Positions 10,031-20,400 of a DNA stretch of 64,000 nucleotides are shown piece after piece. The stretch's first letter is position 1. Each line of letters opens with the position of its first letter. Both the position numbers and the translations under genes were made by a program. The notes below the pieces were generated by a model. That model was not told the origin of the DNA, searched no databases, and was given only the letters and a program-made list of their open reading frames with translations. The stretch is from Pegoplata infirma. Its lineage: Eukaryota > Arthropoda > Insecta > Diptera > Anthomyiidae. Location of the stretch: assembly GCA_963921195.1 (NCBI GenBank), contig OY992536.1:100005278-100069277 (forward strand), written 5' to 3'.

Positions 10031-11577
10031 TGCCCGTATTTCTATTAAAACCACGAATCAGTCCAACCTGAAAAAGACCCCAAAGTTTGGCACAAATTTA
10101 TTTAAAATTCCTTAGATTCGCTACGAAACTAAAATTATGTAACAGTTAATATTTAAAAAATAACAAAACAATTGAATAGCTCTTCCCCCAAAAAATAAAA
10201 ACATAAAATTAAAAACATTGTTTAAAGATTATTAAAAAAAACTGCTTAATAATGTAGTGGATGTACTTAAGAAATCAACAACTGAATTGAAGAAAAATAA
10301 ATCAGGCAAACCAAACCCACATGAATACATAATATATACAAATACGAATTTGAAATAAAAATTGAACACAAACTCATACAAAACAATTTACAATCATAGT
10401 GACCATTTAAATCGAAAAGAAGAAGTATTAACGTAAAATTAAAAAAAAAATATTTAAAGCGATATTAACGCATATGTAAGTACGAGACAGGGAAACCTAG
10501 ATTAACAAGACGAAATTTAAAATTTTCAACACTAAAATAAGAAGAAAGAAATTTCTTATGTCCGAAAGCTACACTTTTAAAAATAGCTGTTTCTTCATTG
10601 CCACCAGATTTTAAGCCACCCGATTATTTCCCCCTAGAAAACTTTCTGGTCAGCCTCTGTAAAATATATCTGACTTATCATATTTATCGAGGTTTACCTG
10701 TCCGAAAGTATATTTTATATGTAAATGTATAGAAATGTATACATATTGCGTACGTGTTTTTAAAACTTGTAAGTATAAGAAGTTGAGTGATTTTCAACTG
10801 TTTGATTTTAACATGTAGATATGAAAAAAATTATAAAAATTTCACTTTCTTTTCGTTTGGAAAAAAAATCATGTTTCTTTTATATATATTTCTTGTTTTA
10901 TTTCAGTTTTTTTTTCTTTAGCTTTTTTTAACATTTCTTTAAGCAATTAATGTTTATGGTTTAGAGAAAAAAAAATAAGAAAAAAACTTCTTTTCATTTC
11001 TTTATTTGGTATGTCTTCTGCTGTCTTGCCTTCTTCTGTCTTCTTTTTACTTCTTGGGTTGCAGCAACTACATCTTGAACCGAAAAATCTTGTTTTATTA
11101 TCTACACATCGTTATAAAAACCACATTCACTTCTTCTTTTGTTTCCCTTTTACCCGCCATTGTCATCTGGTCTTGTGGGTCTTATATATAAATATAAACT
11201 TTTAAACCTTTCATCTTAAAGAGTTTTGGGTGAAGCCTATTAAAGTTTAACCTTCTGATGGACGAATGATTATTTTAATGATTATTTTCATAAAACTTTA
11301 AGCTTCATTGGTCAGCTTAAATTTAAGCTGATAAGATTATCTTATAAATTGTCTCAGATATTGAAAATTTCTACAGGTGTAACAAGTTTTTGTATTCCTC
11401 ACAGAAGTCGTGGTTTTCTTAAAACGTAAATATCCCAGAAAAAAACAGTGTCTACCAATTTAAAATGAAATACTTCATAACTACAATAAAAGTAACCAAA
11501 TTCCATAAAAAAACATAATAAACACTTGAAAAGTTCCTTACAAGTAATATTTTTTTTCCCAAAAAAGCTATAGATTA
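10031..11577. other. Long AT-rich stretch without recognisable genes
   Basis: No convincing coding sequence is seen; small frames at about 11.0-11.2 kb have no family features. Poly-T and TTCTTTT tracts are frequent around 10880-11050. It could be unique host intron or intergenic DNA. Confidence 0.5.
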
Positions 11578-11596
11578 GCCCCAAGTTGGGCGCCAA
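11578..11596 (-). other. Third primer binding site remnant
   Basis: Minus-strand TTGGCGCCCAACTTGGGGC is a near-perfect tRNA-Lys-type PBS. Upstream on that strand is CACATATTTCTG, a plausible LTR end. The frame running from it (11399-11596) encodes nothing recognisable. Confidence 0.55.
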
Positions 11597-12073
11597 CAGA
11601 AATATGTGGAATTACTACATCTCCAATCTCTTCGACTATTAACAATAAATTGTATATTTTTTTCTATTGGCGACCAATGCCAGCAAAATTTTCCTTTCAA
11701 AATAATCGATTCCAGAACGCTTTATATTATTTTGCAATCGATTCTACTAAACATTGCAGAATCAATGATTTTTTTTTGAAATTGTCACGAAAGCAATAGT
11801 TTGTTAGAGCAATTAGTTTTATTGAAAAATTATTTTAGTATTGTAGAATCTTTTGCAATGGGAATTTGTTCCAAAATATTTGCCTAGGATGTAGTGGAGA
11901 AGTTTACCTCTGGGGAAATGAGCCCACCATGGTGAACCTTAAAACATAAGCTACATACAAGAAAGTCTATCTGTCCGGAAATCTCACCTCTTGTGGAGCT
12001 CACTTGTGTTTTATTGATTAAGAGAAGGCCAAATCTATAGTCTCACACGTTTATCCAACTGCCCATCTCTGCT
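11597..12073. other. Non-genic DNA
   Basis: No gene is seen. The last about 25 bases (CCAACTGCCCATCTCTGC) match 13333-13353 and mark the start of the old tandem duplication listed at 12979. Confidence 0.45.
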
Positions 12074-12075
12074 TA

Positions 12076-12947
12076 CACGAGCAAAAATGTGAAAGATCAG
12101 TACTAATCCGAAAAATGGATCGCTATGATTAGATAAGTTTTAATCGGATGGCTACAATTTCATCCGAAAATTATATAAACCCATATTTCGGATGAAATTG
12201 TATCCGTCCGCTTAAAACTGATATAATCTTAGCTATCCATGCATCTCTCGATAAACGATCGAATTCAAGATGCCCAAAAATAATTTTATGCGCAACTCAA
12301 AATTTATAAATCCCGACTAATAGCTCGCTCACTCAAAATTTATAAATCCCGACTAATAGCTCCCTCACTTAAGATAAGGCTGTATAAAACAGTGGAGCTG
12401 CCGGTACTAATATACGGTTGAAAAACTTGAGACTTGACACTCTCAGATGAAGAAAAGCTTCGAGTTTTTGAAAGAAAAATTATACGAAAAATATATAGCC
12501 CAAAAATAAATGACGACGGTAGTTACCAAAGAAGAAATAACTATGAGATCGATAATGTAATCGAAGGTTAGGATGTTGTTAAATTTATAAAAGCACAAAG
12601 ACTGAGCTAAGCAGGACATCTAGCCAGAATGCCTCCGAACAGAGCTCAACAAAGAATAATGTATACCATGCCCTACAACACAAGAGCGAGAGGAAAACCA
12701 ATATCAAGATGGCTTGATGGAGTAGAAGAAGATTGTAAGAAAGTTGGCATTAACAACTGGAAACACTGTGCGCAAGATAGATCCGAATGGAAGAAGAAAG
12801 TGGACAAGGTTAAGGCACACCCCGGGCTGTAACACCAAAAGGTGATGACGATGTATCTTTGCGATCCATTTTTCGGATCAGAACTTATCTTTTAAATCTC
12901 GAATCAGGTGTGATATATAAGAATATATATAAAGATTTTTACTCCTG
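12076..12947. mobile_element. TA-target MITE carrying a LINE fragment
   Basis: The ends CACGAGCAAAAATG and TTTTTACTCCTG are worn forms of CCCRAGTAAAAAT. It is flanked by TA at 12074-12075 and 12948-12949. The paralogous tandem unit has an uninterrupted site with a single TA at 13354-13355, which confirms the insertion. Left and right arms carry the family words GATCAGTACT, ATCCGAAAAATGG and TCGGATGAAATTG. The middle is filled by LINE sequence. Confidence 0.8.
12241..12860 (+). pseudogene. LINE reverse-transcriptase C-terminal fragment
   Basis: Translation in one main frame gives RLYKTVELPVLIYG, a stop, SDEEKLRVFERKIIRKIYSP, RRNNYEIDNVIEG, a stop, VVKFIKAQRLS, a stop, AGHLARMP, and then an open stretch (12629-12832) with ARGKPISRWLDGVEED and a terminal KAHPGL. 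This order is the characteristic C-terminal tail of insect non-LTR retrotransposon ORF2 (RTE/jockey-like). At least three in-frame stops make it dead. The 3' end closes with GATGACGATGTATC. Imperfect flanks TTAGCTATCCAT and TTTGCGATCCAT look like a target duplication in the host MITE. A small internal duplication of about 40 bp lies at 12295-12360. Confidence 0.8.
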
Positions 12948-12978
12948 TAGTTTCCCTTGAGAAAAAAAGCCATAGCTT

Positions 12979-13724
12979 GGAAGTTTCTAGAGTCATACTA
13001 ACACATTCCTTTTCCGTAGAAACCTTTAAGATAGTTCTCAGTCTTGCAAGCTTTTCGGCTTTGCAATTCCCTAAAATGTATCTGTGCACTGGGATCATGA
13101 TTTGCATATCAAACTGCTTGGCAATGTTATTTAAGGACGTGCGGTAGTTAAGGGCAGATTGTTGTATGAGGTAGAAGAAAAGACATTGCATCTCAACCAG
13201 TCAGTCAGTCGTGGAAGATTTGATTAATAATATCAACATAACATTGATCTTAAAAACTTTGGAAAATACGAAAACGGAACTGAAATTTAATTGTACCGGC
13301 AACATGTTGCATAACAGAGCCATTACACGTCCATCCAAATGCCCATCTCTGATTAGTCTTCCTCGTGGAACAACCCCGTAGATTTTGCTTGCAAGTTTCT
13401 AGAGGCATCCTATTCCGTTGGAGCCTATGACGTAGTTTCCAGTATTGCAAGCTTATCGGCTGTGCAATTCCGTAGAAAGTCCCAATGCACTGGTATTCAT
13501 ATGATTTGCATATCACACTGCTTAGCAATCTTTTGAAAGGACGTGCGGTAGTTAATGGCAGATTGTTGAATGTGGTAGGAGACAAGACATTGCACTTCTT
13601 CCAGGCGTGGAAGAAAACACTAATAATATCATTATATTATTGATCTTAAAATCTTTGCAGGAAAGAAAACGGATCTACAGAAATGTCATGGTACCGGCAA
13701 CATGTTGCATGACAGAGCCATTAC
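12979..13724. repeat. Old tandem duplication, two units
   Basis: Unit 1 (12979-13326) and unit 2 (13391-13724) share AAGTTTCTAGAG, TTGCAAGCTT, ATGATTTGCATATCA, GGACGTGCGGTAGTTAA, GGCAGATTGTTG and CCGGCAACATGTTGCAT in order, with substitutions and small indels. A third, weaker unit follows at about 14165-14290 (ATATCGATCTTAAAATC). No frame is conserved between units, so coding is unlikely. Sequence here is less AT-biased than its surroundings. Confidence 0.75.
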
Positions 13725-14236
13725 CATCAACATAGAATATGGGGTGGAGAGGACATTGTGACCAGGAAAACACCATTATCACTGAAGTATTTATTTCTCC
13801 TCTTTAAGGGTCTTACCATAATGAAATAACGTAGCGTGTGACGTACAAAAACATTTAAAATTAAATTTTAACATCCGATTGATTGAGGTACCTTACATAT
13901 AAATGGTTAGAACGAAAATGGATTTGAACGTTAGGTCCAACGCGGCATTATGTGATTTTGGTTGGAATATTATGGAACCAAGTGATCAATGAAAGTCTTA
14001 AGTCTTTTAACAAAGAGGTATTTAGGTGAACCTAGACTGATGACGTTGGATTCTTGTCAGAGGCATACACGATAAGTAATTTAATGTAATCAACATTTGA
14101 GAAACTTATAATATTAGCAATGGAAGGTTAAGGATTCCGTCAATTTGAAGAAATATGTTTCGCCTTGGTTTCGATCGTGAATGTAGAGTTCAATAATATC
14201 GAAACAATATCGATCTTAAAATCCGTGGAGAATTCG
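13725..14236. other. Non-genic DNA between duplicated blocks
   Basis: No gene or clear repeat is recognised beyond the weak third tandem unit at its right end. Base composition resembles the duplicated units. Confidence 0.4.
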
Positions 14237-14857
14237 AAAACAGATCCACTGAAGATATAGAGGTGGCTACAGAAACCATGGTTTGGAATAAATCCACATT
14301 AAAAATAATCTTTAGAAATGCAATGTTTTCTTCTTCAATCACAAACCCTTAATAACAATCAGAAATGGCATACGCCGATAAAAACACTAAAATACAGAAT
14401 TGACAAAAATATATGAAAATATATGTACTCATCTTTAACGTGTATGAACAAATAATTCAGCGCTAAAATTGTAATGTGCAAAAACGAGACAAAGAGAGAT
14501 TAAGGAATGTTGTTGTTTCTAAGGATCGTAATATTGTTTGTGTAAAATAAAAATCTTCTGTTGACGTCACACACACAACATCTGTAATGAAATAAGAACT
14601 AACTTCTGCTGTTAGTTTATCAAAGCTATAGCCTAGATGGTTAAGTGCTAGCTTTGCAAACTGATGGAAAATTTCATGAACGCGGGCTCGATTTCAATCA
14701 GAATTAAGTCTGTTGATGAAAAAACATATAGAAAAAACAGTCTTACAAAAATCTAACAATTTAAATCCAATGTAATTTTCTCCACTGAAGACGTAGAGGT
14801 GGCTACAGAACCATGGTCTGGAATAAATCAACAATTAAAATAATCTTTAGAAAGATA
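14237..14857. repeat. Direct repeats of about 80 bp bracketing a tRNA-like segment
   Basis: The blocks at about 14230-14320 and 14777-14857 share CCACTGAAGA, TAGAGGTGGCTACAGAA, CCATGGT and AATAATCTTTAGAAA in order. The 450 bases between them include a tRNA-like sequence. This could be another tandem unit that received an insertion, or an element flanked by direct repeats. Confidence 0.6.
14625..14700 (+). other. tRNA-like sequence, weak
   Basis: ATAGCCTAGATGGTTAAGTGC resembles an A box and D-arm (TRGCNNAGNNGG). GGGCTCGATTTC, about 45 nt later, resembles a degenerate B box. The spacing suits a tRNA with a longer variable arm, but stems are poor, so a decayed SINE head is likelier than a gene. 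Confidence 0.35.
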
Positions 14858-16513
14858 TTCCTTCCTATCTATGAATGGTATGGGTATTGAGGGATCGGAT
14901 ACTCTTTATGTTCTGGGCATACAAATACAGTGTAATGTCCGTTGGAATTAACACGTATTATAAGTGTCAAAAGATGCATTCAAGTGTCTTGGTTCTCTGA
15001 AACGGAGCAAGACTTAAACTCTATCCGATCTCCTGATATCTATACTAGTTATATCTGGACGAAAATGGAGTACAACTCTCAGGAACTTTTAGAGTCTATT
15101 ATGAAGCTTCTGTACCGTGTTTAGGGGAGGGCGTTGAAGTTTATCAAACTCTTATGATTCACTTGACCATCGTCGGAATGTGGGTTATGTGACACAATTC
15201 TATCGATATTATCATGAAAGGTACTCATCTGAAATAAGTGAAATTATTCCCCAAGCCCGACTGTTTGTTCATAATACTCGCTGATCTCGTAGATAACATC
15301 CGTTTCTTGTTGATTGTCCTGTGTTTCGCACAACGCATTGCACAGATAATTGATACCTGAGTATTAGTTTAATTACAAAACAACAGACTCCAAGGTTGTC
15401 GCCTATTTCGAAGACATTGCGACTCCGGCCAGAAGTATTGGCGATCATTGATTCAATGTAATGGGTGCTAAAGTATCCCATAATAAGGCAAATGAAGAAT
15501 ATGACTAAAGAAAAATACTAAGAGACGAAAGTTTGATCTTCTAAAGATGGCACAACTCTGAAAGCGCCCGAAATATTTCTTAGGTGAGGTCTAAACTTGC
15601 ATATCATCGACTAGTCTGCAAAACTTACTATGAGAATTTCCAATTCTTCTTGAAATAGATATGGATATGTATATAATCAAGATAGCATCACAATGACATC
15701 TTCGATATAGGAATTCTTTCATCAAAGGTATCCTATCCTCTGAATAGATATTGATATCTGATGGCGGAAGGCTGCGGATATAAAATAAAGACTTTCAACG
15801 AACGTAAGCGTAAAAAATATGGCAGGCAACCGGAGCAAACGATTCGACCGTAGACTAAAGAAAACTGAATATCATATCCCCCGACATATTCACCTGAAGT
15901 ACGTCGGCGAAGGCGTCAAATCCGTTTAAGGGAGTCGCATTACCTAAGACATCGCTAATTAATCTGAGAACAGTATAGAGTCCACAGCATAATCGGAAAA
16001 TAGATCAAGATACAAACCGGAAAAAACTGTGCCTCGAACTCACGAGAACTAGCGAGAAGATCTTAGTGTATTATGACGGTTTGAAGATGCAGTCAATGAA
16101 AGGTTTAAGGGTTTACTATTAGGATCTTAATTTTTCAGAGACTTCAAGACAAATGTAATGTCTTTCAGGCTCAATTATGCTGCAGCGCAAATAGTTTTTC
16201 AAGAGGATTATTAATATATTTGTGAAAGTTTTGCTGCTGTCACAGCTTTGGAATCGAAAACCATAAGATAACCAAAATGTGTAGGGAAATGCATTTAGTC
16301 TCTCAAACAAATTCACCAACACACAGTCATACTAATGTGTGTTCCAGGCCAGAATAGAGCCATAGAAAACAATCTAGCGGACTAGTGTTCTCGCACACTG
16401 CGCAATATCTTATCTTTTAGGTTTAAAGGCAATAATTCTTTGCTGATTTAAGCTGCTAAGTGGGTATTTTGGTTATTAAGCGGAAGCTTTAGGAAACGTT
16501 CATATTTAGTATC
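14858..16513. other. Long non-genic stretch, moderate GC
   Basis: No coding sequence is supported; small frames are interrupted and show no family pattern. No clear element ends are found. It may continue the decayed tandem-repeat domain that starts at 12979. Confidence 0.4.
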
Positions 16514-16515
16514 TA

Positions 16516-16801
16516 CCCAAGTAAAAATGTGAAGAATCAGTACTGATCCGAAAAATGGGTCGCTAACATTAGATCAGTTTTAATTGGATGGATACAATTT
16601 CATCAGAAAAATGGGTTTATCTAATTATTTTTATTAAATATTTTTCGGATGACATTGTATCCGTCAGAATAAAACTGATATAATCTTAGCGATCCATTTT
16701 TCGGATCAGTACTGATCTTTCAAATTTTGGATCAGTTCTGATCTTTCAAATCTCGGATAAGATGTTATATATAAGAATATATCTAAACATTTTTACTCGG
16801 G
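16516..16801. mobile_element. Complete MITE, CCCRAGTAAAAAT family, TA target
   Basis: This 286-bp element starts CCCAAGTAAAAATGTG and ends ACATTTTTACTCGGG. It is flanked by TA at 16514-16515 and 16802-16803. The interior holds GATCAGTACTGATC palindromes at both sides plus TCCGAAAAATGG and its inverse. TIRs with TA duplications fit Tc1/mariner-type MITEs. Related copies are at 5340, 12076 and 27231. Confidence 0.85.
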
Positions 16802-16803
16802 TA

Positions 16804-17484
16804 CTCATTATTTTCTCAATAGTTTTGTTTCAAACTGGTCCCCCTCTGTACATTAGAAGGTTAATTATAAAAAAAAATCATATAACAGTGTAGAAAAAAG
16901 AAAAGATTTCAAAGACTTGGTGTCTTTTTAAGATATTTTTTCCAATGTTTTTTTTTTCTTCTTAAAACAAGATCTTTTTTTCTGTTTGTTGTAGTTGTTG
17001 TTATTGCTTATTTCTCATTGTCTTGAGATCCATAGATCTTGTTATACGTCAGTTACCGTTAGTTTCTCTTTTGACCCATATTTTGTTGTTTTTTTTTTAT
17101 TTTCTTTAAAGAAAAAAGTAAATTCTAAGTCAGTAAGCATAAACTAAGACCATAATGACGACGAAATCTTCTCTGTCTGGGTTGTGTTGTCTGTACAAAC
17201 TAGACCATGATGGTGGTGATGATGATGGTGATTCTTACTCTTCTTTCTATATTTATATTTGGTATTCTTTAATTGTATTCATTGTTAGTTAAGACAAGAT
17301 GGTGTTTGTTCTTTTAAAAGGGTATCTAAGCTTCCGCTTTTTGTTGTTGCTGTTATTTGAATTTTAAATAATATTAGATAAGAGTTTGAGTAGATTCGGA
17401 ATACATAATTTTTGAAGTTGTTACCCAATTTTAGACGGAATAATGAATAGTGAAATAGGGATAATTGCTTTAGGAGCACAATTT
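16804..17484. other. Unique-looking AT-rich DNA
   Basis: No gene is supported. It has T-rich tracts and a GATGGTGGTGATGATG run (17208-17232) like those seen in fly introns, and it ends at the left edge of the 37-bp array. Confidence 0.5.
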
Positions 17485-20400
17485 TCTATAGACAATTTTA
17501 CGTTTTTTTGAGAACAATTTTATATAGGAAATTTCTGAGTTTTTTGGAGAATATTTTTTTGTAAAAAATTTCTCATTTTTTCGGAGTGCACTTTTCTATT
17601 GAAAATTTCTCCGTTTTTCGGAGTAAAAATTTCTAAGAAAATTCTTCGTTTTTCAGTGTCCAATTTTCTATAAAACATTTCTCGGTTTTTCGGAATTCAA
17701 TTTTCAAATTTTTCCGTTTTTTTGAGTACAATTTTATTAAGAACATTTTTTTGTTCTTCGGAGTATAATTTTCTGAAGAAAATTTCTTCGTTTTTCGGAG
17801 TATAATTTTCTATAGAAAAATTCTTATTGTTAGTTCTTCGGAGTTTAATTTTCTATAGGAAATTTCTTCGTTTACTAAAATTAAATAAAATACTTACTAG
17901 CTTTTGCAAAGAGTTTAAGAAAATTTTCCTAGAAAATCCATCGGTTTTTCGGAGAAAAATTTTCTTTAGAAATTTTATTCCATTTCGGAGCAAAACTTTC
18001 TGAAGAAAATTTATGCAATTTTCGGTGTAGAACTTTCTGTAGAATAATTATCCGTTATTCGGAGAAAATTTTCTATTAAAAATTTGTATAGAAAAATTAT
18101 CTATTTTTCGGAGTAAAATTTTCTTTAGAAAATTTATCCGTTTACCGCTGTAAATTTTCTATAAAATTTTATATGTTTTTCGGAGTAAAAGTTTATAAAA
18201 GAAATTAGTCCGAGAATAGAAAATTTATCCGTTTTTAGGAGTAAAATTTTCTATAGAAAATTTATCCGTTTTTCGAAGAACAATTTCTAATAACAAATTT
18301 AGCCTTTTTTCGGAATCAAATTTTCTATAGGAATTTTATCCGTTTTTCTGACTATAATTTTATATTGGAAATTTATCCGTTTTTCGGAATACAATTTTCT
18401 ATAGAATATTTTTCCATTTTTTGGGGTAAAATTTTCTATAGAAAATTTATCCGTTTTATGAAGAACAAGTTTTCTATAGAAAATTTCTCCATTTTTTGGA
18501 TAAATTTTCCATTGAAAATTTATTAGTTTTTTAGAGAACAATTTTATATAGAAACATTTTTTCAAAAAACAATTTTTATAGGAAATTTATCCGTTTTTCG
18601 GAGTATAATTTTCTATTTGAAATTTTTCCGATTTTTGGGATACAATTTTCTATAGAAAATTTTTCCGTTTTTCAGAGTACAATTTTGTTTAGATAATTTC
18701 TCTGTCATTCGCAAAAAAATTTTTCTAATGGAAATTTTTCCGTTTTCAGAGGTAAAATTTTGATGGAAAATTTCTTTGTTTTTCGGAGTAAAACTTTTAA
18801 AACATTTTTTTTTCACATTATAATTTTATAAAGTAAATTTTTTCGTTTTTCAGAGTACAATTTTCTATAGAAAATTTCTTCGTTTCCGGAGTACAAAATT
18901 CTATGGAAAGTTTCTTAGTTTATCGGAGTACAATTTTCTAAAGAAAATTTCTTTGTGCAATTTTTTGTGTAAAATTTCTTATAAGTTTCTTTGTTTTTCG
19001 GAGTGCAATTTTTTGTTTAAAATTTCTATAGAAAATTTCTTTGTTTTTCGGAGTACAATTTTCTATAAAAAAATTTCTTCGTTTTTTGGAGTACAGTTTT
19101 CTCTAAAAAATTTCTTTCCTTTTCAGATAACAATTTTCTATAGAAAATTTAAGCATTTTTCGGAGTAAAACGTTCCATAGAATATTTATCCGTTTTTCGT
19201 AGTAAAATTTTATACAGAAAATTTAACTGGTTTTTCGAGTAAAGTTTTGTTGTAGAAAATTTATCTGTTTTCGGGGTAAAATTTTCTATAGAAAAATTAA
19301 TCATTTTTCGGAGTAAAATTTTCTATAGAAATTTTATCCGTTTGCCGGTGTACGATTTTCTATAGAAAATATATATGTATTTCGGAGATAAAGTTTCTAA
19401 TGAAAATACATCAGTTTTTCAGAGAACAATTTTCAATAGAAAATATATCCGTTTTTCGGAGAACAATTTTAAATAAGAAATTTAGCCGTTTCTCGTAGTG
19501 AAATTTTCTATAGGAAATTTATCCGTTTTTCGGAGTACACTTTTCTATGTGAAATTTATCCGGTTTTCGAAATAAAATATTCTATAGAAAATTTATCCGT
19601 TTTTTTGGAGTAAAATTTTATTTATAAAATTTATCTGATTTTCTATAGAAAAATTTTCTATAGAAAATTTATTTGTTTTTTAGAGTTATGTTTTATTAAA
19701 AAATTAACCGTTTTTCGGAATAAAATTTTGTATCGAACATTTATTTGTTTATCGGCGTAAAATTTTTTATAGAAATTTTTTATGTTTTTCGGAGTAAAAA
19801 ATTTATTCGTTTTTCGGAGTAAAACTTTCTCTAGAAAACTTATCCGTTTATCGGTGTAAAATTTTCTTTAGAAAATTTATTTGTTGGTCGGAATAAAATT
19901 TTCTTTGGAAAAATATGTCTGGTTTTCGGAATAAAAATTTCTTTTGAAAATTTAACTGTATTTCGGGGTACAATTTTCTAAGTACATTTTATCTAAGTTT
20001 TCGAAGTACACTTTTCTATAGCAAATTTCTTCGTTTTTAGGAGTACATTTTTCTACATAAAACTCTGCGTTTTTCGAAATACAAATTTCTATAGAAAATT
20101 TCTACGTTTTTCGGAGTACAATTTTCTATAGAAAATGTATCCATTTTTCGAAGTAAAATTTTCTTTAAGCAATTTATCCATTTATCGGAGTAAAATTTTC
20201 TGTAGAAAATTTATCTGTATTTCGGGTACAATTTTTTAAGTACATTTTATCTAAGTTTTTGAACTACACTTTTCTATAGCAAATTTCTTCGTTTTCAGGA
20301 GTACATTTTTCTACAGAAAACTCTACGTTTTTCGAGATACAAATTTCTATAGAAAATTTATACATTTTCGGAGTACAATTTTCTATAGAAAATGTATCAA

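Noticed and set aside
11399..11596. Minus-strand frame beginning at the GGCGCCCAAC word
   Set aside because: The start overlaps a primer binding site, which explains the first residues; the remainder matches no gag-like pattern.
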